DNA of 64,000 nucleotides from Pseudomonas gingeri (GCF_013385425.1 NZ_JACAQA010000005.1:44344-108343), one strand, 5' to 3'; positions 8,655 to 25,923 are shown, numbered from the stretch's first letter. Numbers and translations: made by a program. Notes: a model not told the origin generated them from the letters alone.

Positions 8655-9079
8655 AGTCGCTGTAGACGGTGATCTTGCAGAGGATAGCCCTGTTCGCGGT
8701 AGAAGCGGAAACTCTCCCGCGCCGCTTGACGGATTGCCGGGTCTTCCACCACCACTTCCGCCACGCGGGCAAAGCGCGAAGCAAAGGGCGGCACCTTCAT
8801 ATCAAGGTTCACCAGCAGGTCCTGATGGGGGCCGGGGTCTTCGCCCAGCCCCAGCACCACGGTGCCTTCCGGCTCGCTTTCCGCTGGGCCATGGGGCACG
8901 AAACTCTCGCCCTTGAACTGCCACAGGCGGGCATCCAGGTCGTCGCGCTGGGCGCTGTCGCTGCAATGCAGGTAGACCTTGTGTCCCAGGCGCCAGGCCT
9001 TTTCGGTCAGCTTGCAGGCAAAGTCCAGGCGTGCCGAAGGATCCGCGCTGGGAAGGATATAGAAGTCGACTTGGGTCAT
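8651..9079 (-). CDS. holC: DNA polymerase III chi subunit
   Basis: A 142-residue HolC protein, which in the clamp-loader complex joins psi (HolD) and contacts single-strand binding protein. The N-terminus MTQVDFYILPSADPSARLDFACKLTEKAW and the following KVYLHCSD and LWQFKGESFVPHG segments are typical of HolC; length fits the family. It is downstream of pepA, as is common in gammaproteobacteria, with a GC-rich hairpin in the 57-base gap. Its stop overlaps the next gene by four bases. Confidence 0.93.
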   Translation of the reverse strand: MTQVDFYILPSADPSARLDFACKLTEKAWRLGHKVYLHCSDSAQRDDLDARLWQFKGESFVPHGPAESEPEGTVVLGLGEDPGPHQDLLVNLDMKVPPFASRFARVAEVVVEDPAIRQAARESFRFYREQGYPLQDHRLQRL

Positions 9080-9089
9080 AGGGGGTTCC

Positions 9090-9128
9090 GGATGCCGGGC
9101 GACGTCATTGACCGACGCCGCCCGGCAG
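9090..9128 (-). other. GC-rich hairpin between pepA and holC
   Basis: TGCCGGGCG and CGCCCGGCA are complementary across a roughly 20-base interior. There is no T-tract, so it is more likely an RNA-stability or partial-termination element than a full terminator. Confidence 0.4.
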
Positions 9129-9136
9129 GCTCAGGT

Positions 9137-10927
<1,791 letters not shown>

Positions 10928-12046
10928 TTGATTGTTTTTCGTTATCTGTCCCGCGAAGTCTTGATCACCTTGAGTGCGGTCAGCGCCGTATTGCTGGTCA
11001 TCACCATGAGCGGACGCTTCGTCAAGTTCCTTGCCCAGGCCGCCTCGGGTCAACTGGACCCGGGCTCGCTGTTCCTGATCATGGGCTTTCGCCTGCCCGG
11101 TTTCCTCCAGCTGATCCTGCCCCTGGGCCTGTTCCTCGGGATTCTGCTGGCCTACGGACGGCTCTATCTCGAAAGCGAAATGACCGTGCTGTCCGCCACC
11201 GGCATGAGCCAGCAGCGCCTGCTCGGCATGACCATGGCGCCGGCGCTGCTGGTGGCCCTGCTGGTGGCCTGGATCAGCCTGAGCCTGGCGCCCAAGGGCG
11301 CCCTGCAATTCCAGCTGCTGCTCAACCAGCAGGACGCCATGACCGAATTCGACACCCTGGTGCCCGGCCGCTTCCAGGAGCTCAACGATGGCTCGCGGGT
11401 TACCTATACCGAGCAACTCTCCGATGACCGGGCGAACCTGGGCGGTGTGTTCATTTCGGAAAAACGCTTCGGCGTGAACAAGAAGGACCGCGGCATTTCC
11501 GTGCTGGTGGCCGAAAAAGGCCGTCAGGAAGTGCGCAAGGACGGCAATCGCTACCTGATCCTGGAAAACGGCTATCGCTATGACGGCAGTCCAGGCATGG
11601 CCGATTACCGGGCGATCAAGTACGAGACCTACGGCGTCATGCTGCCCAAGCCCGAGATCAGCGAAGAAGTCACCGACCGCGATGCCATGATGACCTCGAC
11701 CCTGTTCGGCAACCCGGACCTGAAGGCGGTCGCCGAGTTGCAATGGCGGCTTTCGTTGCCCCTGCTGGTGTTTATCGTGACGTTGATGGCCGTGCCACTG
11801 TCGCGGGTCAACCCGCGCCAGGGCCGTTTCCTCAAGCTGCTGCCGGCGATCCTTCTTTATATGGCCTACCTGACCATGCTCATTTCGGCCCGTGGCGCGC
11901 TGGAGAAAGGCAACTTGTCACCGGTGCTGGGCATGTGGTGGGTGCATGGCCTGTTCCTGGCCATCGGCCTGGCGCTGCTGTATTGGGAACCCCTGCGTTT
12001 GAAACTGGCGAGTCGTCGCACTGTGAAGGAGATGGCTCGTGGTTAA
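10928..12046 (+). CDS. lptF: LPS export permease LptF
   Basis: An inner-membrane permease of the LptB2FG transporter, which extracts lipopolysaccharide and passes it to the LptCAD bridge. It has the typical topology: N-terminal helices (residues 10-105, with LPGFLQLILPLGLFLGILLAYGRLY), a periplasmic beta-jellyroll (about 125-265) and three C-terminal helices. The start chosen is TTG 10928 (M-I-V-F-R-Y-L-S-R-E), 8 bases after GGAG; a GTG at 10919 overlaps the GGAG and is less plausible. It overlaps lptG by 8 bases, so the two are translationally coupled. Confidence 0.95.
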   Translation: MIVFRYLSREVLITLSAVSAVLLVITMSGRFVKFLAQAASGQLDPGSLFLIMGFRLPGFLQLILPLGLFLGILLAYGRLYLESEMTVLSATGMSQQRLLGMTMAPALLVALLVAWISLSLAPKGALQFQLLLNQQDAMTEFDTLVPGRFQELNDGSRVTYTEQLSDDRANLGGVFISEKRFGVNKKDRGISVLVAEKGRQEVRKDGNRYLILENGYRYDGSPGMADYRAIKYETYGVMLPKPEISEEVTDRDAMMTSTLFGNPDLKAVAELQWRLSLPLLVFIVTLMAVPLSRVNPRQGRFLKLLPAILLYMAYLTMLISARGALEKGNLSPVLGMWWVHGLFLAIGLALLYWEPLRLKLASRRTVKEMARG

Positions 12047-13100
12047 GCTCGATCGCTACATTGGCAGCAGTGTGTTCATGGCGATCCTTGCCGTACTGGG
12101 GATCATCCTCGGGCTGGCCTCGCTGTTTGCCTTTATCGACGAGATGGGCAGCATCTCCGATACCTACACCCTGGGCGATGTGCTGAGCTTCGTGGTGCTC
12201 ACGGCGCCGCGCCGGGTCTATGACATGTTGCCGATGGCCGGCCTGATCGGTTGCCTGATCGGCCTCGGCAGCCTGGCCAGCAACAGCGAATTGACCATCA
12301 TGCGCGCGGCGGGTGTCTCCGTCGGGCGTATCGTCTGGGCGGTAATGAAGCCCATGCTGGTGTTGATGCTGATCGGCGTGCTGGTCGGCGAGTACGTTGC
12401 CCCGGCCACCGAGAGCAAGGCCCAGGCGGACAAGGCCCTGGCCCAGGGCTCGGGGGATGCGCAGAGCTCGCGCAACGGCCTGTGGCATCGCCAGGGTGAC
12501 GAATTCATTCATATCAACGCCGTGCAGCCCAATGGTCTGCTTTACGGTGTGACCCGTTATCACTTCGACAGCGAACGCCACATGCTGTCGTCGAGCTTTG
12601 CCAAGAAGGCCCACTTCGACAAGGACCTCTGGACATTGACGGACGTCACCACCACCTATTTCCGCGACGGTCGCACCGAAGTGATCAATGTGCCGGAAGA
12701 GCGCTGGGACGTGGCCTTGAGCCCGAACCTGCTGAGCACCGTGGTGATGGTGCCCGAGGCCCTGTCGATCAGTGGCCTGTGGAGCTACATCCACTACCTG
12801 GCGGACCAGGGCCTGGCGAACGGTCGTTACTGGCTGGCGTTCTGGGTCAAGGTCCTGCAACCGCTGGTGACCGCGGCGCTGGTCTTGATGGCGATTTCCT
12901 TTATCTTCGGCCCGCTGCGTTCGGTTACCCTGGGGCAACGGGTGTTCACCGGCGTGCTGGTGGGCTTCACCTTCCGCATCGCCCAGGACCTGCTCGGGCC
13001 TTCGAGCCTGGTCTTCGGTTTCCCGCCGCTGCTGGCGGTGGTGGTGCCGGCGGCGATCTGCGCGGTGGCCGGTGTCTGGCTGTTGCGTCGGGCCGGATGA
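12039..13100 (+). CDS. lptG: LPS export permease LptG
   Basis: The partner of LptF in the LptB2FG ABC transporter; 353 residues, normal length. It begins with GTG (VKLDRYIGSSVFMAILAVLG) and shows the conserved LPMAGLIGCLIGLGSLASNSEL coupling-helix region, a periplasmic domain (about 130-270) and C-terminal helices ending VAGVWLLRRAG. Its start overlaps the lptF stop. A strong terminator follows. LptB, the ATPase, is not in this window. Confidence 0.95.
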   Translation: MVKLDRYIGSSVFMAILAVLGIILGLASLFAFIDEMGSISDTYTLGDVLSFVVLTAPRRVYDMLPMAGLIGCLIGLGSLASNSELTIMRAAGVSVGRIVWAVMKPMLVLMLIGVLVGEYVAPATESKAQADKALAQGSGDAQSSRNGLWHRQGDEFIHINAVQPNGLLYGVTRYHFDSERHMLSSSFAKKAHFDKDLWTLTDVTTTYFRDGRTEVINVPEERWDVALSPNLLSTVVMVPEALSISGLWSYIHYLADQGLANGRYWLAFWVKVLQPLVTAALVLMAISFIFGPLRSVTLGQRVFTGVLVGFTFRIAQDLLGPSSLVFGFPPLLAVVVPAAICAVAGVWLLRRAG

Positions 13101-13130
13101 TGAAGCGATTGAGCGGTAAATGATCCTGGA

Positions 13131-13163
13131 AAAAGCCCCTGTCCCGTGACCGGGGCTTTTTTG
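13131..13163 (+). terminator. Rho-independent terminator of lptFG
   Basis: AAAAGCCCC and GGGGCTTTT pair around a 12-base interior and the element ends in TTTTTT, about 30 bases after the lptG stop. Confidence 0.85.
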
Positions 13164-13186
13164 TCCGTGCCGCCCGGCCTGTTCAC

Positions 13187-13216
13187 GTGACGCCTTGGTC
13201 GCGCATCAGGTACAAT
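13187..13216 (+). promoter_or_regulatory. Candidate sigma70 promoter of lepA
   Basis: GTGACG (13187-13192), an 18-base spacer and TACAAT (13211-13216) lie 55 bases upstream of the lepA start. The match to the consensus is moderate. A local promoter is expected, because the upstream lptG transcript ends at a terminator. Confidence 0.45.
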
Positions 13217-13270
13217 TCCCGGCTATTTTTCGGCGGGCAGTCTGCCTGCAACCTTTTTGAGTGTTGATCC

Positions 13271-15070
13271 GTGAGTGATTTGAGTCATATCCGCAATTTC
13301 TCCATCATCGCCCACATTGACCATGGCAAGTCGACTCTGGCCGATCGCTTCATCCAGATGTGCGGCGGCCTTGCCGAGCGCGAGATGGAAGCGCAGGTGC
13401 TGGATTCCATGGACCTCGAGCGCGAGCGCGGGATCACCATCAAGGCCCATAGCGTTACCCTGTACTACAAGGCTCGCGACGGCATCACCTATCAGTTGAA
13501 CTTCATCGACACCCCCGGCCACGTCGACTTCACCTATGAAGTCAGCCGTTCCCTGGCGGCCTGTGAAGGTGCGTTGCTGGTGGTGGACGCTGGCCAGGGC
13601 GTCGAAGCCCAGTCCGTTGCCAACTGCTACACCGCCATCGAGCAGGGCCTGGAAGTCATGCCGGTGCTGAACAAGATCGACCTGCCCCAGGCCGATCCGG
13701 ACCGCGTGAAGGAAGAAATCGAGAAAATCATCGGTATCGACGCCACCGACGCCGTCACCTGCAGCGCCAAGACCGGCCTGGGTGTCGACGAAGTGCTCGA
13801 GCGCCTGGTGACCACCATCCCCGCGCCGACCGGCAATATCGAAGATCCGCTGCAAGCGTTGATCATCGACTCCTGGTTCGACAACTACCTGGGCGTCGTG
13901 TCCCTGGTGCGCGTGCGCCACGGCCGCGTGAAGAAGGGCGACAAGATCCTGGTCAAGTCCACCGGCAAGATGCACCTGGTGGACAGCGTCGGTGTGTTCA
14001 ACCCGAAACACACCGCCACCGTCGACCTGAAGGCCGGCGAAGTGGGCTTTATCATCGCCGGTATCAAGGACATCCACGGTGCGCCGGTGGGTGACACCCT
14101 GACCCTGAGCACCACCCCTGACGTCGACGTGCTGCCGGGCTTCAAACGTATCCAGCCGCAGGTCTACGCCGGTCTGTTCCCGGTCAGCTCCGACGATTTC
14201 GAAGACTTCCGCGAAGCCCTGCAAAAGCTCACGCTGAACGACTCCTCGCTGCAGTACACCCCGGAAAGCTCCGACGCCCTGGGCTTCGGCTTCCGTTGCG
14301 GGTTCCTCGGCATGCTGCACATGGAGATCATCCAGGAGCGCCTTGAGCGCGAGTACGACCTGGACCTGATCACCACCGCGCCGACGGTAATCTTCGAGCT
14401 GCTGCTCAAGAACGGCGAAACCATCTACGTCGACAACCCGTCCAAGCTGCCGGACCTGTCGGCCATCGAGGATATGCGCGAACCGATCGTGCGGGCCAAT
14501 ATCCTTGTACCGCAGGAGCACCTGGGCAACGTCATTACCCTGTGTATCGAGAAGCGTGGCATCCAGCACGACATGCTGTTCCTCGGTTCCCAGGTGCAAG
14601 TGACCTACGATTTGCCGATGAACGAAGTGGTCCTGGACTTCTTTGACCGTCTCAAATCCACCAGTCGCGGCTATGCTTCGCTGGACTACCATTTTGATCG
14701 TTACCAGTCGGCCAACCTGGTCAAGCTGGATGTACTGATCAACGGTGAAAAGGTCGACGCCCTGGCGCTGATCGTGCATCGTGATAACGCGCATTACAAA
14801 GGTCGTGCGTTGACCGAGAAGATGAAAGAACTGATTCCTCGTCAGATGTTCGACGTTGCCATCCAGGCCGCCATTGGCGGGCAGATCGTGGCGCGGACAA
14901 CCGTCAAGGCCCTCAGAAAGAACGTACTGGCCAAGTGCTATGGCGGCGACGTCAGCCGTAAGCGCAAGCTGTTGGAAAAGCAAAAGGCCGGTAAGAAACG
15001 CATGAAGCAAGTGGGTAACGTGGAAATTCCACAGGAAGCCTTCCTTGCAGTGCTCAGGTTGGATAGTTAG
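13271..15070 (+). CDS. lepA: Elongation factor 4 (LepA, back-translocating GTPase)
   Basis: A 599-residue ribosome-associated GTPase of the EF-G family that affects translocation and 30S assembly. It shows the P-loop [10 protein letters not shown], the switch II region [14 protein letters not shown] and SAKTG, then the LepA-specific C-terminal domain with a very basic tail ([16 protein letters not shown]). It starts with GTG ([19 protein letters not shown]). It heads a block (lepB, DUF4845 gene, rnc, era, recO, pdxJ) in the usual order. In P. aeruginosa and P. putida lepA follows mucD; here it follows lptG. Confidence 0.98.
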   Translation: MSDLSHIRNFSIIAHIDHGKSTLADRFIQMCGGLAEREMEAQVLDSMDLERERGITIKAHSVTLYYKARDGITYQLNFIDTPGHVDFTYEVSRSLAACEGALLVVDAGQGVEAQSVANCYTAIEQGLEVMPVLNKIDLPQADPDRVKEEIEKIIGIDATDAVTCSAKTGLGVDEVLERLVTTIPAPTGNIEDPLQALIIDSWFDNYLGVVSLVRVRHGRVKKGDKILVKSTGKMHLVDSVGVFNPKHTATVDLKAGEVGFIIAGIKDIHGAPVGDTLTLSTTPDVDVLPGFKRIQPQVYAGLFPVSSDDFEDFREALQKLTLNDSSLQYTPESSDALGFGFRCGFLGMLHMEIIQERLEREYDLDLITTAPTVIFELLLKNGETIYVDNPSKLPDLSAIEDMREPIVRANILVPQEHLGNVITLCIEKRGIQHDMLFLGSQVQVTYDLPMNEVVLDFFDRLKSTSRGYASLDYHFDRYQSANLVKLDVLINGEKVDALALIVHRDNAHYKGRALTEKMKELIPRQMFDVAIQAAIGGQIVARTTVKALRKNVLAKCYGGDVSRKRKLLEKQKAGKKRMKQVGNVEIPQEAFLAVLRLDS

Positions 15071-15075
15071 GTCCT

Positions 15076-15930
15076 ATGTCACTAAATTTCCCGCTGTTGC
15101 TGGTCATCGCCGTCGCCGTCTGTGGTGTGTTGGCGTTGTTCGATCTGATCTTTCTGGCGCCTCGTCGGCGTTCCGCCATCGCTGCCTATCAGGGCAGCGT
15201 GGCGCAGCCCGATGGCGACGTGGTCGAAAAGCTGAACAAGGAGCCTTTGCTGGTTGAATACGGCAAGTCCTTCTTCCCGGTGTTGTTCATCGTGCTGGTG
15301 CTGCGTTCGTTCCTGGTGGAACCGTTCCAGATTCCATCCGGCTCGATGAAGCCGACCCTGGATGTCGGCGACTTTATCCTGGTGAACAAGTTTTCCTACG
15401 GGATTCGCTTGCCGGTGATCGACCAGAAGGTCATTCAGGTGAGTGATCCGCAGCGCGGCGATGTGATGGTATTCCGCTACCCGAGCGACCCCAACGTCAA
15501 CTACATCAAGCGTGTAGTCGGCCTGCCGGGCGACGTGGTGCGTTACACCAGTGACAAGAAGCTGTTCGTCAACGGCAAGCCGGTGGCTGAACAGCTGGTC
15601 GGCGCCGAGCCGGGCATGTTGGGCAGTGCCGAGCTCTACAAAGAGCAACTGGGCGCCGCCGAGCACCTGATCCGCAAGGAGATGGGGCGCTACCGCGCGC
15701 CGCCTGATCACGAGTGGACGGTCCCCGCGGGCCACTACTTCATGATGGGCGACAACCGCGACAACTCCAACGACAGCCGCTACTGGGATGATCCGAATAT
15801 TCCCAAGGAGCTGCTGGGCATGGTTCCCGACGAGAACATCGTCGGCAAGGCCTTCGCGGTCTGGATGAGCTGGCCCGAACCGAAACTCAGCCACTTCCCG
15901 AATTTTTCCCGGGTCGGTCTGATCAAGTAA
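15076..15930 (+). CDS. lepB: Signal peptidase I
   Basis: The membrane-anchored serine/lysine protease that cleaves Sec and Tat signal peptides. Two N-terminal membrane segments (residues 5-28 and about 65-80) are followed by the catalytic Ser90 in PSGSMKPTL and Lys145 in YIKRVVGLPGD, and then the conserved GDNRDNSNDSR box. At 284 residues the length is normal. It is 5 bases after lepA, so the two form an operon. A short hairpin follows before the DUF4845 gene. Confidence 0.97.
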   Translation: MSLNFPLLLVIAVAVCGVLALFDLIFLAPRRRSAIAAYQGSVAQPDGDVVEKLNKEPLLVEYGKSFFPVLFIVLVLRSFLVEPFQIPSGSMKPTLDVGDFILVNKFSYGIRLPVIDQKVIQVSDPQRGDVMVFRYPSDPNVNYIKRVVGLPGDVVRYTSDKKLFVNGKPVAEQLVGAEPGMLGSAELYKEQLGAAEHLIRKEMGRYRAPPDHEWTVPAGHYFMMGDNRDNSNDSRYWDDPNIPKELLGMVPDENIVGKAFAVWMSWPEPKLSHFPNFSRVGLIK

Positions 15931-15937
15931 CCAAACC

Positions 15938-15970
15938 CGGCGCTGTGAACACAGCGCCGAGTGCTTTTTC
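15938..15970 (+). terminator. Hairpin terminator/attenuator after lepB
   Basis: CGGCGCTGTG (15938-15947) and CACAGCGCCG (15950-15959) form a perfect 10-bp stem with a 2-base loop, followed after a few bases by CTTTTTC. It may partly reduce read-through into the DUF4845-rnc-era genes. Confidence 0.6.
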
Positions 15971-15985
15971 AGGTGCCGCAGTACC

Positions 15986-16369
15986 ATGAAGATGACCTCT
16001 GCTCGCTCGCAAAAAGGCCTGTCGTTTTTTGGCTGGTTGCTGACCCTGGCGTTGGTGGCCTTTGCCGCCAGTGTGGCGCTGAAGGTGGTCCCGCATTACC
16101 TCGACTATATGTCGATGAAGAGAATCATCATGTCGGTGGAAACCGACAAGGCGGCGGATATCACCACCGTCAACGACTTCTATACCCACGTTACCCGCGG
16201 CATGCAGGTCAACAGTATTCAGGATTTGGATTTGAACAAGGTGTTAAGCGTGACGTTGGAGAACAACAAGTTCCTCGCGCACTTGAAATATGAGCAGCGC
16301 GATCCGCTGATTCAGAACATCGATCTGGTGGTCAAGTTCGACCACGAATTCAGCGTGGCCAAACCGTGA
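15986..16369 (+). CDS. DUF4845 family membrane protein
   Basis: 127 residues with a single N-terminal membrane helix ([21 protein letters not shown], about residues 11-31) and a small extracytoplasmic domain. The segment [17 protein letters not shown] is typical of the DUF4845 family, found between lepB and rnc throughout Pseudomonas. Function is unknown. Its stop overlaps the GTG of rnc by four bases, implying coupled translation. Confidence 0.9.
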   Translation: MKMTSARSQKGLSFFGWLLTLALVAFAASVALKVVPHYLDYMSMKRIIMSVETDKAADITTVNDFYTHVTRGMQVNSIQDLDLNKVLSVTLENNKFLAHLKYEQRDPLIQNIDLVVKFDHEFSVAKP

Positions 16370-17055
16370 GCGTGTCTTTAAGTCGTCTCGAGCGCCAGCT
16401 CGGCTATACCTTCAAGGATCAGGAGCTGATGCTCCTGGCCCTGACTCACCGCAGTTTTGCCGGGCGCAACAACGAGCGCCTGGAATTCCTCGGTGATGCC
16501 ATTCTCAATTTCGTGGCCGGCGAGGCGTTGTTCGAGCGTTTCCCCCAGGCTCGCGAAGGCCAGTTGTCGCGTTTGCGCGCGCGCCTGGTGAAAGGTGAAA
16601 CACTGGCGGTACTGGCTCGTGGTTTCGAGTTGGGCGAGTACCTGCGCCTGGGTTCCGGCGAATTGAAAAGCGGTGGTTTCCGCCGTGAGTCGATTCTCGC
16701 CGACGCCCTGGAGGCCCTGATCGGCGCCATTTACCTGGATGCCGGCATGGAAGCGGCACGGGACCGGGTGTTGGCCTGGCTGACCTCGGAGTTCGACAGC
16801 CTGACGCTGGTGGACACCAACAAGGACCCCAAGACCCGGCTGCAGGAGTTTCTCCAGTCCCGGGCCTGCGACCTGCCGCGTTACGAAGTGGTGGATATCC
16901 AGGGTGAACCGCATTGCCGGACGTTCTTCGTCGAGTGCGAGATCACCCTATTGAATGAAAAAAGCCGAGGACAGGGCGTGAGCCGTCGTATTGCCGAACA
17001 GGTAGCGGCGGCATCGGCACTGATTGCCCTGGGCGTGGAGAATGGTAATGACTGA
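16366..17055 (+). CDS. rnc: Ribonuclease III
   Basis: A 229-residue double-strand RNA endonuclease that processes rRNA precursors and structured mRNAs. It has the signature [13 protein letters not shown] with its metal-binding acidic residues, the second catalytic element [15 protein letters not shown], and a C-terminal dsRNA-binding domain (about residues 155-225). It starts with GTG overlapping the preceding gene and overlaps era by 8 bases, the classical rnc-era arrangement. Confidence 0.97.
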   Translation: MSVSLSRLERQLGYTFKDQELMLLALTHRSFAGRNNERLEFLGDAILNFVAGEALFERFPQAREGQLSRLRARLVKGETLAVLARGFELGEYLRLGSGELKSGGFRRESILADALEALIGAIYLDAGMEAARDRVLAWLTSEFDSLTLVDTNKDPKTRLQEFLQSRACDLPRYEVVDIQGEPHCRTFFVECEITLLNEKSRGQGVSRRIAEQVAAASALIALGVENGND

Positions 17056-17950
17056 TTCAACGGCAACACGCTGCGGCTACGTCGCCATCGTCGGCCGGCC
17101 GAACGTGGGCAAGTCCACGCTGCTGAACCATATCCTCGGGCAGAAACTGGCGATCACCTCGCGCAAGCCCCAGACCACTCGTCACAACATGCTCGGGATC
17201 AAGACCGAAGGCACCGTGCAGGCGGTCTACGTGGATACCCCCGGTATGCACAAGGGCGGCGAAAAGGCCCTGAACCGCTACATGAACAAGACCGCTTCGG
17301 CGGCGTTGAAAGACGTCGACGTGGTGATCTTCGTGGTTGACCGGACCCGCTGGACCGACGAGGACCAGATGGTCCTGGAACGCATCCAGTACGTCGAAGG
17401 CCCGGTGATCGTGGCCTTGAACAAGACCGACCGGATCGAAGACAAGGCCGAGCTGATGCCGCACCTGACCTGGTTGCAGGAACAGTTGCCCAAGGCGCAG
17501 ATCGTGCCGATCTCGGCGCAGCACGGACACAACCTCGAGCACCTGGAAAGCCTGATCGCCACGCACCTGCCGGAAAACGAGCACTTTTTCCCGGAAGACC
17601 AGATCACCGACCGCAGCAGCCGTTTCCTGGCGGCGGAACTGGTGCGTGAGAAAATCATGCGGCAGATGGGCGCCGAGCTGCCTTACCAGATCACCGTGGA
17701 AATCGAAGAATTCAAGCAGCAGGGCAAGACCCTGCATATCCATGCGCTGATCCTCGTCGAACGTGACGGCCAGAAGAAGATCATCATTGGCGACAAGGGC
17801 GAGCGCATCAAGCGCATCGGCACCGAGGCGCGCAAGGATATGGAGCTGCTGTTCGATTCGAAGATCATGCTCAACCTGTGGGTCAAGGTGAAGGGCGGTT
17901 GGTCCGATGACGAGCGTGCACTGCGTTCGTTGGGTTACGGCGACCTGTAA
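17048..17950 (+). CDS. era: GTPase Era
   Basis: A 300-residue GTPase that binds the 3' end of 16S rRNA and assists 30S maturation. It has the P-loop [19 protein letters not shown] and SAQHG, followed by a C-terminal KH domain with [14 protein letters not shown]. The start at ATG 17048 ([19 protein letters not shown]) lies inside the end of rnc. Confidence 0.97.
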   Translation: MTDSTATRCGYVAIVGRPNVGKSTLLNHILGQKLAITSRKPQTTRHNMLGIKTEGTVQAVYVDTPGMHKGGEKALNRYMNKTASAALKDVDVVIFVVDRTRWTDEDQMVLERIQYVEGPVIVALNKTDRIEDKAELMPHLTWLQEQLPKAQIVPISAQHGHNLEHLESLIATHLPENEHFFPEDQITDRSSRFLAAELVREKIMRQMGAELPYQITVEIEEFKQQGKTLHIHALILVERDGQKKIIIGDKGERIKRIGTEARKDMELLFDSKIMLNLWVKVKGGWSDDERALRSLGYGDL

Positions 17951-17985
17951 CCGGGTTGTTCGAGCGCTCCCTGGCGGAACGCGAT

Positions 17986-18146
17986 CCCTGTAGGAGCAGG
18001 GCTTGCCCGCGAAGAGGCCCTTGAGGACGCCAGAAGTTTCGCGAATGATCCCGAATACCAGTCAGTCGTATCTGAACAGCGGTATACCAACAAAGCTTTC
18101 AGAGGTCTTGAGGGCCTCTTCGCGGGCAAGCCCTGCTCCTACAGGG
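17986..18146. repeat. REPIN: two inverted REP sequences between era and recO
   Basis: The 36-base segment 17986-18021 is the exact reverse complement of 18111-18146, with 89 bases between. Each arm contains the REP core GGGCTTGCCCGCGAAGAGGC. Such paired REPs are abundant in P. fluorescens-group intergenic regions and are mobilised in trans by RAYT transposases; no RAYT gene is in the window. Confidence 0.9.
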
Positions 18147-18179
18147 TTTCGGTAAATTCCTCTTTTGAGTCTCGGCTTC

Positions 18180-18869
18180 ATGTCCGCTAACCCGCCTCCC
18201 GGCCAACCGGCCTACGTCCTGCACTCCCGTGCCTATCGCGAAAACAGCGCCTTGGTGGACTTCATCACCCCGCAAGGTCGGCTGCGTGCCGTGCTGCGCA
18301 GTGCGCGGGGCAAGGCCGGGACCCTGGCGCGGCCCTTCGTGCCCCTCGAAGTGGAATTTCGCGGTCGCGGCGAACTGAAGAACGTCGGTCGGATGGAAAG
18401 CGCCGGTGTCGCCACCTGGCTGGTTGGCGAGGCCCTGTTCAGCGGTCTCTACCTCAACGAGCTGTTGATCCGCCTGCTTCCCGCCGAAGACCCGCACCCC
18501 GCGGTCTTCGATCACTACGCCGCGACCTTGCTCGCCCTGGCCGAAGGCCGACCCCTCGAACCGCTGTTGCGCTCCTTTGAATGGCGGCTGCTGGACGACC
18601 TCGGTTATGGTTTTTCCCTGGACCAGGATATTCACGGCGAACCGCTGGCCGCGGACGGCTTGTACCGCCTGCAGGTCGATGCCGGCCTGGAGCGGGTCTA
18701 CCTGTTGCAACCGGGCCTGTTCCAGGGCACCGAGTTGCTGGCCATGGCCGAGGCCGACTGGACGGCGGTGGGCGCCTTGTCGGCGGCCAAGCGCCTGATG
18801 CGCCAGGCCCTGGCGGTGCACCTGGGCGGCAAGCCGCTGGTCAGTCGCGAGTTGTTTCGCAAGCCCTGA
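18180..18869 (+). CDS. recO: DNA repair protein RecO
   Basis: 229 residues. RecO anneals strands and, with RecR, loads RecA onto SSB-coated DNA in RecF-pathway repair. The N-terminal OB fold ([19 protein letters not shown], then [12 protein letters not shown]) and the helical C-terminal part ([22 protein letters not shown]) are typical. The zinc-binding cysteines of some RecO proteins are not seen, as is usual in this branch. ATG 18180 (MSANPPPGQ) is preferred over the in-frame TTG at 18165. Confidence 0.94.
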   Translation: MSANPPPGQPAYVLHSRAYRENSALVDFITPQGRLRAVLRSARGKAGTLARPFVPLEVEFRGRGELKNVGRMESAGVATWLVGEALFSGLYLNELLIRLLPAEDPHPAVFDHYAATLLALAEGRPLEPLLRSFEWRLLDDLGYGFSLDQDIHGEPLAADGLYRLQVDAGLERVYLLQPGLFQGTELLAMAEADWTAVGALSAAKRLMRQALAVHLGGKPLVSRELFRKP

Positions 18870-19027
18870 GGGCGGGCTCATTGGCGACAGGGCCGAGGTT
18901 TGGTTGGCGGCTTCAGTGATCCCCGGTGAACCCTCGGCATCCACACTCGACACACAGAACTGGCCGTACAGGCCACGACTGACGTGTATGCTGTGCACCG
19001 AATCTTCCACTCTTCAGGAGTCTTTCC

Positions 19028-19774
19028 GTGAGCACCAGCACTCGTATCCTTCTCGGCGTGAACATCGACCACGTCGCCACCCTGCGTCAGGCCCGGGGCA
19101 CGCGTTATCCTGATCCGGTCAAGGCTGCGCTGGATGCCGAAGAGGCGGGCGCCGACGGCATCACCGTGCACCTGCGTGAAGACCGCCGGCACATCCAGGA
19201 GCGCGATGTGCTGCTGCTCAAGGATGTGTTGCAGACGCGGATGAACTTCGAGATGGGCGTGACCGAAGAGATGATGGCGTTTGCCGAGCGCATTCGGCCG
19301 GCACATATTTGCCTCGTGCCGGAAACCCGTCAGGAGCTGACCACCGAAGGTGGCCTGGACGTGGCGGGGCAGGAGGAGCGGATCAGGGCGGCGGTGGAGC
19401 GCCTGGGCAAGATCGGCAGCGAAGTATCGCTGTTCATCGATGCCGACGAGCGTCAGATTGCCGCGGCCAAGCGTGTCGGGGCACCGGCCATCGAGTTGCA
19501 CACAGGACGTTATGCCGATGCCCATACGCCGGCCGAAGTTGCCGAAGAGCTGAAGCGGATTGCCGATGGCGTGGCGTTTGGCGTGGCCCAGGGCCTGATC
19601 GTCAATGCCGGGCATGGCCTGCATTACCACAACGTCGAGGCGGTGGCGGCGATTCCGGGGATCAATGAGCTGAACATCGGCCATGCGCTGGTGGCCCATG
19701 CGCTGTTCGTCGGATTCAAGGCAGCGGTGGTGGAGATGAAAGAGCTGATTCTGGCGGCTGCGCCCAAGGCTTGA
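19028..19774 (+). CDS. pdxJ: Pyridoxine 5'-phosphate synthase
   Basis: A 248-residue TIM-barrel enzyme that condenses 1-deoxyxylulose 5-phosphate with 3-amino-2-oxopropyl phosphate in the DXP-dependent vitamin B6 pathway. Signatures are [17 protein letters not shown] at the N-terminus, [15 protein letters not shown] and the C-terminal [11 protein letters not shown] and ELNIGHALV. The start is GTG with AGGAG upstream. It follows recO in the standard order but is separated by 158 bases, so it may have its own promoter. A REPIN follows. Confidence 0.96.
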   Translation: MSTSTRILLGVNIDHVATLRQARGTRYPDPVKAALDAEEAGADGITVHLREDRRHIQERDVLLLKDVLQTRMNFEMGVTEEMMAFAERIRPAHICLVPETRQELTTEGGLDVAGQEERIRAAVERLGKIGSEVSLFIDADERQIAAAKRVGAPAIELHTGRYADAHTPAEVAEELKRIADGVAFGVAQGLIVNAGHGLHYHNVEAVAAIPGINELNIGHALVAHALFVGFKAAVVEMKELILAAAPKA

Positions 19775-19827
19775 GGGCTGGGCACTTCATATCGCGGCGC
19801 AACCTGGAGTTTTGTTGCGCCTGTTCC

Positions 19828-19906
19828 GGCCTCTTCGCGGGCAAGCTCCGCTCCCACAGGGGGACGCGGTCAAACTGTGGGAGCGGAGCTTGCCCGCGAA
19901 GAGGCC
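19828..19906. repeat. REPIN: compact inverted REP pair between pdxJ and mltF
   Basis: The 32-base arm 19828-19859 is the perfect reverse complement of 19875-19906, with a 15-base centre. The core GCGGGCAAGCTCCGCTCCCA is a variant of the REP core seen near era. It lies between converging pdxJ and mltF and could form a strong RNA hairpin on either transcript. Confidence 0.9.
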
Positions 19907-19943
19907 CGTGAGCGCGCTACAAATAGCACAGGCTGGCAGCTGG

Positions 19944-25587
<5,644 letters not shown>

Positions 25588-25593
25588 GCCACG

Positions 25594-25905
25594 ATGTACA
25601 AACTCAGCTTTTTCGTGCCGCCGAGCCATGTGGAACAGGTCAAGAGTGCCGTATTCGCCGCCGGAGGCGGGCGGATCGGTGCTTACGACCAGTGTGCATG
25701 GCAGGTGCTGGGCCAGGGCCAGTTTCGCCCGTTGGACGGCAGCCAGCCGTTTCTCGGGCAGACTGGTGTGGTCGAGCAGGTGGAGGAGTGGAAGGTTGAG
25801 CTGGTGGTGGCGGACGCCCTGATCGAGGCGGTGGTGCTGGCTCTGAAGCAGAGCCATCCCTACGAAACGCCGGCTTATGAAGTCTGGCGATTAGCGGATT
25901 TCTGA
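25594..25905 (+). CDS. Nif3/YqfO-like (CutA-fold) protein
   Basis: 103 residues matching the stand-alone YqfO/Nif3 insertion-type domain (CutA/PII-like ferredoxin fold). The start MYKLSFFVPPSHVEQVKSAVFAAGGG, the GxYxxCAWQVxGxGQFRP segment and the end HPYETPAYEVW are typical. Function is unknown; metal or nucleotide binding has been suggested for related domains. It lies 6 bases after purL and probably shares its transcript. A terminator follows. Confidence 0.88.
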   Translation: MYKLSFFVPPSHVEQVKSAVFAAGGGRIGAYDQCAWQVLGQGQFRPLDGSQPFLGQTGVVEQVEEWKVELVVADALIEAVVLALKQSHPYETPAYEVWRLADF

Positions 25906-25923
25906 CCGTTTCAGCGCTTTCAC

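Noticed and set aside
17986..18146. CRISPR-like repeat array
   Set aside because: There are only two copies, in inverted orientation and with the REP core; no regular spacing or cas genes.
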